From contig JBBRYF010000019.1 in the NCBI GenBank assembly GCA_038237925.1, forward strand, positions 1 to 37,921: a DNA stretch of 37,921 bases, read 5' to 3'. Made by a program: the position numbers and the translations under genes. The notes under the pieces are model-generated. The model worked only from the letters and a program-made list of their open reading frames with translations. It made no database searches and had not been told where the DNA came from. This DNA comes from AC-32 sp038237925 (GTDB taxonomy: Bacteria; Actinomycetota; Thermoleophilia; Gaiellales; Gaiellaceae). Below, in pieces: positions 31,080-37,921 of the stretch; position 1 is the first letter of the stretch; the number at the start of each line of letters is the position of its first letter.

Positions 31080-33031
31080 GCGTGCCGGATCACCACCGCC
31101 AGCATCAGCGCTCCGGCGCGGGCGGAGGGCCAAGCGCGGCCGGCGATCTTCGACTCGCCGCCGCGCCGCCTGCGCGAGCGCACGGCAACCTCGACGACGG
31201 GAAACTGGGCGCGCGCACACTTGACGATCATCTCGGTCGGCCAGCCGTAGGTCATCTCGCGCAAGTCGAGTCGGTCGAGCGTGTCGCGGCGGATCGCGCG
31301 AAGCGGCGGGATGTCGCGCAGGCGGAGCCCGAAGATCAACCGCACGAGCGCCGCGACCAGGCGATTGCCGGCCCGCTGGTGCGCGAGGAGGGCGCCGGGC
31401 TCGAGGTCGACGCGCGCGCCGAGCGCGAGCGCGGCCCTGCCCTCGAGAACCGGCGAGAGCACGCCGGCGATGCAGGCGGGGTCGTCGCTGCCGTCGCCGT
31501 CGAGGAAGGCGAGCACGTCGGCGTCGCAGGCTGCCGCCCCGGTCGCACAGGCGCGGCCGTACCCGCGCCGCAGTTCGACGACCACTCGGGCGCCGGCTCG
31601 TTCTGCCGCGGCAACGGTACCGTCGGTCGAGCCGCCGTCGACGACGACGACCTCGTCCAGCCGCAGCCCGGCCAGCTCCTCGAGCAGCCCCGGGAGCGCC
31701 TCCTCCTCGTTCAGCGCCGGGACGATCGCTGCGACCCGCGGCGAGCCGGGAAGCGCGGCGAGCGCGGCTCGCGCCCGGCGCCGCTGCGCGACGATGCGGC
31801 ACACAGCCGAGCCGAGCAGCGGGAGATAGAGGACAGCGGGCACCCAGCCGGGGAGACGGTCGTGCAGGCCGTTCAGGTAGAGGAGCGGCAATGCGCCGGT
31901 CAGGTACAGCCAGCCGGGGGCCGGGACGAGCACGAGTGCCGGCAGCAGCCAGAGCGCGTACCAGGGCTGGAGCAGCGTCGCGACGAGCAGGATCGAGCCG
32001 AGCAGGAGCAGGATCGAACGCGCCACCTCATCGACCGTCTCGTGCTCGCGGAGCGAAACGAACCCGACGAGCACGGCCAGCGCGGCGAGGAGCAGCACGA
32101 TCGCGGCCTGCCTGCCCGTCACGGCCGCGAGGAGCGGCTCGAGGCTGCCGAAGCTCCGTCTCCGGGCGAGCGTCGCGGCCGAGCCGAATACACTCGGCAC
32201 CCCGACCGAGAGGAACGGCAGGTAGGCGGCGACTGTGAGCACCGCGCACACGAGTGCGAAGCGGCGTCCGCCGCGGCGTACAAGTGCGGGAAGGAGCAGG
32301 ATCGGGGCGAGCTTGGCGAGGATCGCTCCGGCGACGGCGGCGCCCGCGAGCGCGAAGCGGCGCCGCTGCCAGGCGGCGAGCAGGGCGGCGAGCGCGAGCA
32401 CCGCGAGCGCGTCGACGTGCCCGTTCGCCGCGATCTCGCTCACCGCGAGCGGGTGCCAGGCGTAGACGGCTATCCGCTCGAGCGGATCGCCACGACGGTG
32501 GAGGACGCCGAGCAGCAGCGCGACCGCGCCCCCCTCCGCGAGCAGGAACAACCAGGTCGTCTCCCGCAGACTGTGCCCAAAGACGCCCCGTGCAAGCACG
32601 AAAGCGGCCTCGGCGCCCGGCGGGTAGATCGTATGGAAGGTGCGCTCGTTCATCCCCTCCCACACCGTCCTGTCGCGCAGCTGCGCGATCGCCGCGCTCT
32701 GGGGCGTGTAGCGGTACGGGTTGACTCCGTGGGCGGCAACGCGTGCGTCCCAGGCGTAGCGGTGCAGATCGGTCGAAAGCGGCGGCGAGGCCCCCGGCTC
32801 GAAGGCCGCCGCGCGAAAGCCGACCGCGAAGACGAGCACGAGCACGATCCCGAGCCGGCCGAGCCCGAGGCCGCGCCAGGCAAGCCACGCAGCCGGCAGG
32901 AAGACTGCGAACGCGACGAGCTGGCCGACGACCTGGGCCGTGATCGAGGCGCGGCCGCGCAGTGCAAGCTGGAGGGCGAGTAGGAGCAGCCCCAGCGCGA
33001 CGAGCGAGAGACCTCGGCGGCGCGGGCTCAT
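31076..33031 (-). CDS. Polytopic GT87-like membrane protein fused to GT2 glycosyltransferase
   Basis: A 651-aa protein. Residues about 1-410 have ten or more hydrophobic helices with the pattern of lipid-linked-sugar-dependent mannosyltransferases (LSTDLHRYAWDARVAAHGVNPYRYTP, TIYPPGAEAAF, NGHVDAL). Residues about 428-651 are a GT2 domain of dolichol-phosphate-mannose-synthase type (AAIVPALNEEEAL, VVVVDGGSTDGT, FLDGDGSDDP as acidic metal site, YGWPTEMIVK). The pairing suggests one protein that makes a polyprenyl-phosphate sugar and then uses it on the outer face; this is inference. ATG overlaps the DoxX-like stop as ATGA. Confidence 0.87.
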   Translation of the reverse strand: MSPRRRGLSLVALGLLLLALQLALRGRASITAQVVGQLVAFAVFLPAAWLAWRGLGLGRLGIVLVLVFAVGFRAAAFEPGASPPLSTDLHRYAWDARVAAHGVNPYRYTPQSAAIAQLRDRTVWEGMNERTFHTIYPPGAEAAFVLARGVFGHSLRETTWLFLLAEGGAVALLLGVLHRRGDPLERIAVYAWHPLAVSEIAANGHVDALAVLALAALLAAWQRRRFALAGAAVAGAILAKLAPILLLPALVRRGGRRFALVCAVLTVAAYLPFLSVGVPSVFGSAATLARRRSFGSLEPLLAAVTGRQAAIVLLLAALAVLVGFVSLREHETVDEVARSILLLLGSILLVATLLQPWYALWLLPALVLVPAPGWLYLTGALPLLYLNGLHDRLPGWVPAVLYLPLLGSAVCRIVAQRRRARAALAALPGSPRVAAIVPALNEEEALPGLLEELAGLRLDEVVVVDGGSTDGTVAAAERAGARVVVELRRGYGRACATGAAACDADVLAFLDGDGSDDPACIAGVLSPVLEGRAALALGARVDLEPGALLAHQRAGNRLVAALVRLIFGLRLRDIPPLRAIRRDTLDRLDLREMTYGWPTEMIVKCARAQFPVVEVAVRSRRRRGGESKIAGRAWPSARAGALMLAVVIRHA

Positions 33032-33528
33032 CCCCGGGCCCAGAGCGGCAAGCGGCGCAGAGGCTCGCGGTGGAGCAGCCAGCCGTCGAGCCCGAGCGTG
33101 CGGCCTGCCGAGAGGAGCGACACCACCAGAGCGACGAGCGTGGGGAAGACGAGCGACCAGATCCACTCGTGCGGCACGCCGATCTCGCTCAGCCAGAGGG
33201 AGGCGAGGAAGAGGGCGGCGCCGAGCGCCACGAGGCGGGTCGCGACCCCCGCCAGGAGCAGCAGGCCGAACGCGAGCTCGGTAACGAGCTGCACCTTGGA
33301 CGTGACCGCAGCCGCGTCCGCCACGGCGCGCATGACCGACTTCCACGGGCCGGGCGCGTTCCCCGAGCGCACGTAGGAGCGGATCAGACCCTGGTAGCCG
33401 TGCGTGGAATAGAAGCCCTTGTGCAGGTTCGATGCCCAGACGCTCAGGAACAAGACGGCGAGCGTTACGCGCAGGGCAACCGCCACGAGTTGCACGCTCC
33501 CCGACCGGGGAGCAGCGTTCACGCTCAC
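33028..33528 (-). CDS. DoxX-like membrane protein
   Basis: A 166-aa integral membrane protein with about four helices: VALRVTLAVLFLSVWASNLHKGF, VTELAFGLLLLAGVATRLVALGAALFLASLWL, and WIWSLVFPTLVALVVSLLSAG. The layout fits the DoxX/DoxD family, whose members are linked to quinone-dependent oxidation. No haem or metal site is evident. GTG overlaps the rSAM stop as GTGA, and the stop overlaps the glycosyltransferase ATG. Confidence 0.75.
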   Translation of the reverse strand: MSVNAAPRSGSVQLVAVALRVTLAVLFLSVWASNLHKGFYSTHGYQGLIRSYVRSGNAPGPWKSVMRAVADAAAVTSKVQLVTELAFGLLLLAGVATRLVALGAALFLASLWLSEIGVPHEWIWSLVFPTLVALVVSLLSAGRTLGLDGWLLHREPLRRLPLWARG

Positions 33529-34358
33529 CTGATGCTCCGGACGACGTCGTCGCCGACCGGCAGCTCGTCCGCGATCGCGAGAAAGCGGCGCAGGGCGAAC
33601 GAGAGCGGTGCGATCTGCCGGCTGACAAGCAGGTCGAGGTCGGTCTGCCCGTTGCGCACCGTCGGGGCGAAGGGATGCATGAATGCGCCGTCCGCGGTGA
33701 GCGTTAGCTCCGGCAGGACGTCGTGCGGGCCCAGCTCGACCCCGAGCTGCTCTACCTCGGCGCGGCCTCTGCGGACGACCGAGCGGACGATATGGTCGTC
33801 GTCGGACACGCCGAGCGAGCGGTGGAGCGTGCAAAGCCGCGCCAGCTCGTCGGGCTCCTGATCCTCTACGGTTGTGGCGATCCGGACACGGATTTCGCGC
33901 GCGAGCAGCCTCGGGATCGCCTCGAGGACGCTTTCGAAGTTGCCAGGCCCTCGCAGCGCGTCGTTGTGGGCGGGGTCGTCGGAGTCGAGCGAGAGCTGGA
34001 GCGCGACGTCGAGGCCGGCGAGCGGATCGAGCTCGCGGAGGCGGCGCTCCGTGAACAGGGTCCCGTTGGTGAGCGCCACGACGGGCAGCAACTCCGCGAT
34101 CCGCTTCAGGGTGTCGGCGAAATCCGGGAGCATGAACACCTCCCCGCCCGTGATTCCGACGCTCGCGAAGCCGAGCTCCTTCGCCTCGCGGACTGCGCGG
34201 ACCATCGTCTCGGCGCTCAGCGTGCGCCGGTTGACGATCCGCGGCGAGGACTCGGTCAGACAGTAGACGCAGGCGAGGTTGCAGTGGTAGGTGGCGTACA
34301 GCCACAGCCGGTCGCCCGAGCGGCCCACCGTGACCGCCTGCTCGAACTGCTCTCTCAT
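33525..34358 (-). CDS. Radical SAM enzyme
   Basis: A 277-aa radical SAM protein. The 4Fe-4S motif is CNLACVYC (Cys26, Cys30, Cys33), preceded by LYATYH. GITGGEVFM (GGE, SAM-binding) and VALTNGTLF follow, in a partial TIM barrel. The C-terminal part has PELTLTADGAFMHPFAP but lacks the Cys-rich SPASM extension, so no auxiliary cluster is obvious. It differs from ArsS and from mycofactocin MftC at the cluster motif and end. Substrate unknown. ATG overlaps the CMD stop as ATGA. The next genes suggest small-molecule or sugar-linked chemistry. Confidence 0.88.
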   Translation of the reverse strand: MREQFEQAVTVGRSGDRLWLYATYHCNLACVYCLTESSPRIVNRRTLSAETMVRAVREAKELGFASVGITGGEVFMLPDFADTLKRIAELLPVVALTNGTLFTERRLRELDPLAGLDVALQLSLDSDDPAHNDALRGPGNFESVLEAIPRLLAREIRVRIATTVEDQEPDELARLCTLHRSLGVSDDDHIVRSVVRRGRAEVEQLGVELGPHDVLPELTLTADGAFMHPFAPTVRNGQTDLDLLVSRQIAPLSFALRRFLAIADELPVGDDVVRSIR

Positions 34359-34870
34359 GCCGGCGGGGGAATGTCGAACGCGGAGCAGTACTGGTTCAGC
34401 ATCGTGATCGTCCCGGCGAGCACGGTGAGCTCGATCAGCTGATCCTGCCGGACGTGGTCGAGGGTGCGCGCGACCAGCTCGTCGTCGATCCCGTGCGGGT
34501 CGAGCGTCTGGCGGTCGACCCACTCGACGAGTGCCCGCTCCAGCGCAGGCAGCCGGTCGAGCGGGGCATCGTCGCAGACAATATCGATCTGCTCGGCGGG
34601 GACGCCTGCCTCGCGCGCCACCGGCCGGTGCGCCGCGAGACAGTAGCGGCAGCCGTTCAGCTGCGAGACCCGCAGGATCACGAGCTCCTTGGTCGGCAGG
34701 TCGAGCGAGCTCTCGTCCATCACCTGGCCGAGAAACGGCATCAGCGTCTCGAGCAGGTCGGGTGAGCTCGCGAACGACCGCGTCAGTGAGGAAGCGCTCC
34801 CGTCGGCGCGGTACCAGGCTCGTGCGAGCGGGGGCGCCTGCTCCTTGGTGAGGAGAGGGAGGCGGCTAAT
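34355..34870 (-). CDS. Carboxymuconolactone decarboxylase/AhpD-like protein, probable ATT start
   Basis: CMD/AhpD-fold protein of 171 aa if it starts at 34870. It carries LPTKELVILRVSQLNGCRYCLAAH, with Cys74, Cys77 and His81 of the AhpD-type redox site, so a peroxidase or thiol-redox role is likely. Family similarity clearly extends upstream of the first ATG (34741): LPLLTKEQAPPLARAWYR and SFASSPDLLETLMPFLG. The only fitting start is ATT at 34870, where ATTAG overlaps the stop of the cytochrome gene; AAGGA and GGGAG precede it. Other codons available are CTG. A mutated or misread ATG is the alternative. Confidence 0.8.
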   Translation of the reverse strand: MSRLPLLTKEQAPPLARAWYRADGSASSLTRSFASSPDLLETLMPFLGQVMDESSLDLPTKELVILRVSQLNGCRYCLAAHRPVAREAGVPAEQIDIVCDDAPLDRLPALERALVEWVDRQTLDPHGIDDELVARTLDHVRQDQLIELTVLAGTITMLNQYCSAFDIPPPA

Positions 34871-35273
34871 TGTCCTTCGCTCCCTGGTCGATCCAGCGTG
34901 TGATCAGCCGGCGCTCGGCCGGGCTCAGTAGGTGCCGGCGGGAAGGGTCGGGCACGTGGGTGAGCAGGTAGGAGAGATCGGGCCGACGCGGCAGCACCCG
35001 CTCGAAGGCGGGCGAGAGCGGCGAGACGACGCCCACGAGTTGACGGTAGGAGCGGCCCTGGTGCAGGTCGAGGTACGGGTAGGCGACGGGGTGGCAGGAG
35101 GCGCACTTCGCGTCGAAGATCGGCTGCACGTCGCGACTGTAGGAGACAGGTCGGGAGGAAGACGGGTGCACGAGGGAAGACGGGCGCACGAGGGCGAGCG
35201 AGACGGCGGCTGCCACGAGGAGCGACACCACCAGTGCTACCCGGAGACGGTGAGGAAGCCGCTGATGTTGCAT
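34866..35273 (-). CDS. Membrane-anchored c-type cytochrome domain protein
   Basis: A 135-aa protein: N-terminal membrane anchor (about 11-30, RVALVVSLLVAAAVSLALVR), then an exported domain with RDVQPIFDAKCASCHPVAYPYLDL. Cys57, Cys60 and His61 (CASCH) bind one haem c. It ends AERRLITRWIDQGAKDN, the closing motif of planctomycete-type single-haem cytochrome domains. ATG 35273 lies 37 nt inside the preceding cytochrome gene. It resembles the first domain of that lipoprotein, so the two may be a duplicate pair. Confidence 0.85.
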   Translation of the reverse strand: MQHQRLPHRLRVALVVSLLVAAAVSLALVRPSSLVHPSSSRPVSYSRDVQPIFDAKCASCHPVAYPYLDLHQGRSYRQLVGVVSPLSPAFERVLPRRPDLSYLLTHVPDPSRRHLLSPAERRLITRWIDQGAKDN

Positions 35274-36289
35274 TGGTGGTCGACGGCGAGGAAAATCCAG
35301 CGCCCGGGCAGCCTGCGCGAGATCGTGCGTGTCCAGAGGCCTGCGCCGCCGTCCGGCCGGTGGAGCTCGAAGACGAGGCCGGCGTCCGGGTTGACGGCGA
35401 GCGTGTAGTTCGGGTCGAGCGCGTTCCCGGTGACGGTCATCGCGAGTGCCGTCCCGGCGGCCGTGCGCACGACGTGGGGATGCGCGACGACAGGGTTCGG
35501 GATCACGCGGTTCGGCAGACCGAAGTCGATCGTCGCGGTCTGGTGGTCGCCGAGCGCCACGATCCGGGACACGTAGATCCGCTCGGGCGCGTAGGCTTTG
35601 AGCAGGTACTGCCCGACCGGGGCGTTCGGGAGCCGATAGTGGCCCCGGGAGTCGGTGGCCGCGACGCGGTAGTGCTCCTCGCCGCCGGGTTGGTTCTGGC
35701 CGCGCAGGAGCAGGGTGACGATCGCCGCCGGGAGCGGGTGGTGCTGCTGGTCCTCGACCACACCCTGGATGGTTGCGTCGCCCGTCGGATCCGACGGCTC
35801 GCTGCCGACGGGGGAGGCGACCGCGGATCCAGGGGTCGGCACGGTCGGTCCGGCGGTCTTGCCGTGGGCGTTCCTGGCGCCCTGGCGGATCCAGGCGGCG
35901 ATCAGGTCGAGGTCGGCCTGCGCCATCCGCGGCGCGGCCTGGGGCATTCGGGCGCCGATCGCCGGGATGTCGTTGAGCTTCGGGTCGCCGGCGATCTTCT
36001 GGTAGAGGAAGCTGCTTTCCGCATCGCCGGCGATCACGCGCACGAGCCGGGGGTCCTCGAGCGCACGCACGCCGACGAGCGACGCGTACTCGTGCCCGGG
36101 GCGCAGGTCTAGCGATGAGTTGACGATCGGGTGGCAGGCCGCGCACTGGTACTTGACGAAGACCGCCTGCACCTGCGCGAAGCGCACCGGCTTCGACGAT
36201 GCCGAGTGCTTGCCAGAACCTCCACAACCCGCCGCGAGCGAGATCGCGGCCCCGGCGAGCGCGACCCACGCGACCGCTCCCCTCCTCAT
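35237..36289 (-). CDS. Cytochrome c lipoprotein with carboxypeptidase-regulatory-like domain
   Basis: A 350-aa exported lipoprotein. The signal ends in a lipobox (LAAGC, Cys22). A haem-c domain with CAACH (Cys49, Cys52, His53) and the closing segment MAQADLDLIAAWIRQGARN follows. A central TIQGVVEDQQHHPLPAAIVTLLLRG starts a CarboxypepD_reg-like beta sandwich (about 170-260), and the tail (HVVRTAAGTALAMTVTGNALDPNYT, VDHQCNISGF) is another beta-rich part. It would sit on the outer membrane face and pass electrons. ATG at 36289 is chosen as it directly begins the signal peptide; longer in-frame starts add non-signal sequence. First gene of the overlapping operon. Confidence 0.88.
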   Translation of the reverse strand: MRRGAVAWVALAGAAISLAAGCGGSGKHSASSKPVRFAQVQAVFVKYQCAACHPIVNSSLDLRPGHEYASLVGVRALEDPRLVRVIAGDAESSFLYQKIAGDPKLNDIPAIGARMPQAAPRMAQADLDLIAAWIRQGARNAHGKTAGPTVPTPGSAVASPVGSEPSDPTGDATIQGVVEDQQHHPLPAAIVTLLLRGQNQPGGEEHYRVAATDSRGHYRLPNAPVGQYLLKAYAPERIYVSRIVALGDHQTATIDFGLPNRVIPNPVVAHPHVVRTAAGTALAMTVTGNALDPNYTLAVNPDAGLVFELHRPDGGAGLWTRTISRRLPGRWIFLAVDHQCNISGFLTVSG

Positions 36290-36398
36290 GGGGCCTCGCT
36301 CGCGCGGCGGCGAGCACAGGAAAGCGACTCCACGCCTGCACCTTATGAACGGGACGAGCTCGCTGTAAAGGAAAGGCCGCACTTTTCAGGATTTGTTA

Positions 36399-37640
36399 AT
36401 GACCGCCAAGCGGCTCGGGCGTAGACTGCCAACGGTCGTGCGCCGGTTTCCGTCAACCGGCGGGCTCGGTCGCGCCGACCTGCAGAGCCGATCCCTGCCC
36501 GCGCCGGCCGCCGCTGCAGCGGCATTCCTGGCCGGCCGCGCTGCCGTCTGGGTTGTCGCGATCTTGGTGACGCTGGTCGTGCCGGCAGACCGCGCGCTCG
36601 AGCGCGCGGGCGGGGGCGCCGTGTCGAGCGGGGTCGGCCACATGTTCGACCTCTGGGCGCGCTGGGACAGCGTCTGGTTCGTGCGCATCGCCGAGCACGG
36701 CTACGCGCGACCTCCGGAGGCTGCCGCGTTCTCACCCCTCTACCCCGGGCTGCTCGCCGCGGGCGGCCGGCTGGCCGGGGGTCGCTACGTGCTGGCGGGG
36801 ATCGCCTTCTCGCTCGTCTGCGCGGCCGCGGCGGCAGCCCTGCTCTACCGGCTGGGCAGCGAATTGCTCGACGAGGGGGCTGCAAGGCGGGCTGTGCTCT
36901 ACCTCGCTTTCTTCCCGATGTCGTTCTTCCTCGGGGCGGTCTACGGCGAGTCGCTCTACCTTCTGCTTGCGCTCGGCGCGTTCGTGTCGGCCGAGCACGG
37001 CCGCTTCGGCACGGCCGGGCTCGCCGCGGGGCTCGCGATCCTGACGCGAGGCGCCGGAGTCGCCCTGCTGCCGGCCATCGCCCTGCTTGCACTGCGCGCT
37101 CCCTCTCCGCGCCGGGCGCTCGCGGGGCTCGCGCTCGCGTTGCCCGTGGCCGCGGCGGCCCCGCTCGTTCTGCTCGCCGCCGGGCGCTCCCCGCTCGACG
37201 TGCTGCGCGCCCAAGAGCTGTGGCAGCGCCACCTCTCGCCGGCCGGACCGTTCGGTGGCGTCGTGGCCGGCGCGGTCAAGGGTTGGCGGGCGGCGCTCTC
37301 GCTCGGCTCGCCGCACGGCGCCTATCTTCCGTGGCCCAGCGAACTCGCGAACCTGCTGTTTCTCATGCTGTTCCTCGCCCTCACCGTCGTCGCCTGGCGG
37401 CGGCTCGGCGCTCCCTACGGATTGTTCGCAGCCCTCTCGCTCGCGCTCCCGCTGAGCGTTCCGAGCACACCTTCTCCGCTCCTCTCGCTGCCGCGCTTCG
37501 GACTGGTCGTCTTCCCGTTTTTTCTCGCCCTCGCGACGCTCGGTAGGCGGCCGCGCGTCAACGGGGCGATCCTCGCCTTCAGCGGCTGCGGTCTTGTGCT
37601 CGCGCTCGCCGCGTGGACAAGCTGGCACTGGGTTGCCTAG
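36399..37640 (+). CDS. PIG-V-like membrane mannosyltransferase
   Basis: A 413-aa polytopic protein. DLWARWDSVWFVRIAEHGY (about 81-99), AFSPLYPGL, and YLAFFPMSFFLGAVYGESLYLLLALGAF are the hallmarks of the PIG-V/GPI mannosyltransferase 2-like family, GT-C fold, with the acidic Asp in ARWDS. The rest has about eight further helices. Such bacterial proteins transfer a sugar from a polyprenyl phosphate carrier to an extracytoplasmic acceptor. ATG 36399 has AGGA eight bases upstream; a TTG at 36393 is possible. It diverges from the cytochrome operon across 109 bp. Confidence 0.87.
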   Translation: MTAKRLGRRLPTVVRRFPSTGGLGRADLQSRSLPAPAAAAAAFLAGRAAVWVVAILVTLVVPADRALERAGGGAVSSGVGHMFDLWARWDSVWFVRIAEHGYARPPEAAAFSPLYPGLLAAGGRLAGGRYVLAGIAFSLVCAAAAAALLYRLGSELLDEGAARRAVLYLAFFPMSFFLGAVYGESLYLLLALGAFVSAEHGRFGTAGLAAGLAILTRGAGVALLPAIALLALRAPSPRRALAGLALALPVAAAAPLVLLAAGRSPLDVLRAQELWQRHLSPAGPFGGVVAGAVKGWRAALSLGSPHGAYLPWPSELANLLFLMLFLALTVVAWRRLGAPYGLFAALSLALPLSVPSTPSPLLSLPRFGLVVFPFFLALATLGRRPRVNGAILAFSGCGLVLALAAWTSWHWVA

Positions 37641-37869
37641 ATCTCTCATGATCGAGGTAGGCGTAGACGCCGGTGTCCTCGAGGCAATAGTGGTGGGAGC
37701 CGCCGGGTGCACGTGATTTCGCTCCGGGCTGAAACACTCGTTCGAGCCAAGAACCCAGCTGGAAAGGGGCGTCGGCTTCGTGCGGGCCGGCGAGGCCAGT
37801 AGCGCTTGTCCGACGCCCTAACTCCATTCGCGCGTGATAGGCATTTGGTTCGTGCGCATGAAATCAAGA
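37641..37869. other. Intergenic, no gene recognised
   Basis: Short frames occur on both strands. A minus-strand reading GGSHHYCLEDTGVYAYLDHE looks protein-like but has no clear start or family. Nothing is called. Confidence 0.4.
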
Positions 37870-37904
37870 GGAACTGGGCGCGCTGCTACCGCGCGCCCAG
37901 TTCC
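37870..37904 (-). terminator. Strong hairpin, likely terminator of a gene beyond the right edge
   Basis: GGAACTGGGCGCG (37870-37882) pairs perfectly with CGCGCCCAGTTCC (37892-37904), 13-14 bp around a short loop. On the minus strand TCTTGATTT follows, a weak T-rich tract, so it may end a leftward transcript entering from the right. On the plus strand no T-tract follows. Confidence 0.45.
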
Positions 37905-37921
37905 GCCCGTCGATGCGTCAG

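Noticed and set aside
31076..33628. An 850-aa leftward frame
   Set aside because: The first 199 residues are a shadow of the DoxX-like and rSAM genes; the real start is ATG 33031.
33525..34358. Radical SAM gene as ArsS of an arsenosugar pathway
   Set aside because: The cluster motif and flanking residues do not fit ArsS, and no arsM is present; only the accessory genes are reminiscent.
37646..37867. Minus-strand frame with HHYCLEDTGVYAYLDHE
   Set aside because: No start with ribosome site, no family, and the downstream part overlaps the PIG-V gene antisense.
1..37921. Insertion sequences or complete transposase genes
   Set aside because: No transposase or integrase motif was recognised in any frame; mobile traces are limited to remnants.

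Overview
The window is high-GC actinobacterial chromosome, most likely Thermoleophilia (a Gaiella-like lineage). The 5' part of a 16S rRNA gene at the left edge, the actinobacterial-style rRNA leader, several apparently leaderless genes, GTG/TTG starts and very tight ATGA/GTGA/TTGA gene overlaps all fit this. The rank below phylum is inference from the look of the 16S fragment and proteins, not from a search.

Layout. (1) 1-6410: 16S rRNA (minus) and its leader, tyrS, a divergent PASTA-type class A penicillin-binding protein, then a leftward set: RemA/DUF370-like protein, MFS exporter, 3-methyladenine DNA glycosylase. (2) 6603-13243: mostly leftward amino-acid metabolism: a YbaK-type tRNA-editing protein, ilvE, a DegT/DnrJ aminotransferase, a class-V aminotransferase coupled to serA, and a secreted M23 peptidase. 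(3) 13308-18578: gatC-gatA-gatB, a cold-shock gene with a terminator placed directly before gatC, folD and a ferritin-like diiron protein. (4) 18577-22143: a divergent class I-type HMG-CoA reductase, a small four-Cys membrane protein, two GNAT acetyltransferases, tRNA-Cys, and a Flp pilin with a small membrane partner.

(5) 22343-25955 is a gene-poor, decayed island. Two identical 43-bp direct repeats (22343-22385 and 24986-25028) correspond exactly to the 3' half of a tRNA-Gly(GCC), from the anticodon loop to the discriminator base. Neither has a 5' half, so they look like attachment-site scars of tandem integrations. In and beside the island are a PD-(D/E)XK-like protein, an HNH nuclease remnant, a truncated secreted protein and three large perfect hairpins. 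(6) 25956-29000 is accessory: a berberine-bridge-type flavoprotein, an SRPBCC protein, a small unknown protein and a hydrolase remnant.

(7) 29121-36289 is the most interesting block: eight leftward genes, nearly all joined by 1-4 nt overlaps. They encode two c-type cytochrome domain proteins, a carboxymuconolactone-decarboxylase/AhpD-like protein, a radical SAM enzyme, a DoxX-like membrane protein, a membrane glycosyltransferase fused to a GT2 domain, a DUF2064 (rSAM-associated transferase 1) domain fused to a Nudix hydrolase, and a methylthioadenosine-phosphorylase gene with a 2-nt frameshift. The set looks like one co-translated redox/radical-SAM/glycosyl pathway that I cannot match to a described system. 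A divergent PIG-V-like mannosyltransferase follows, and a strong hairpin ends the window.
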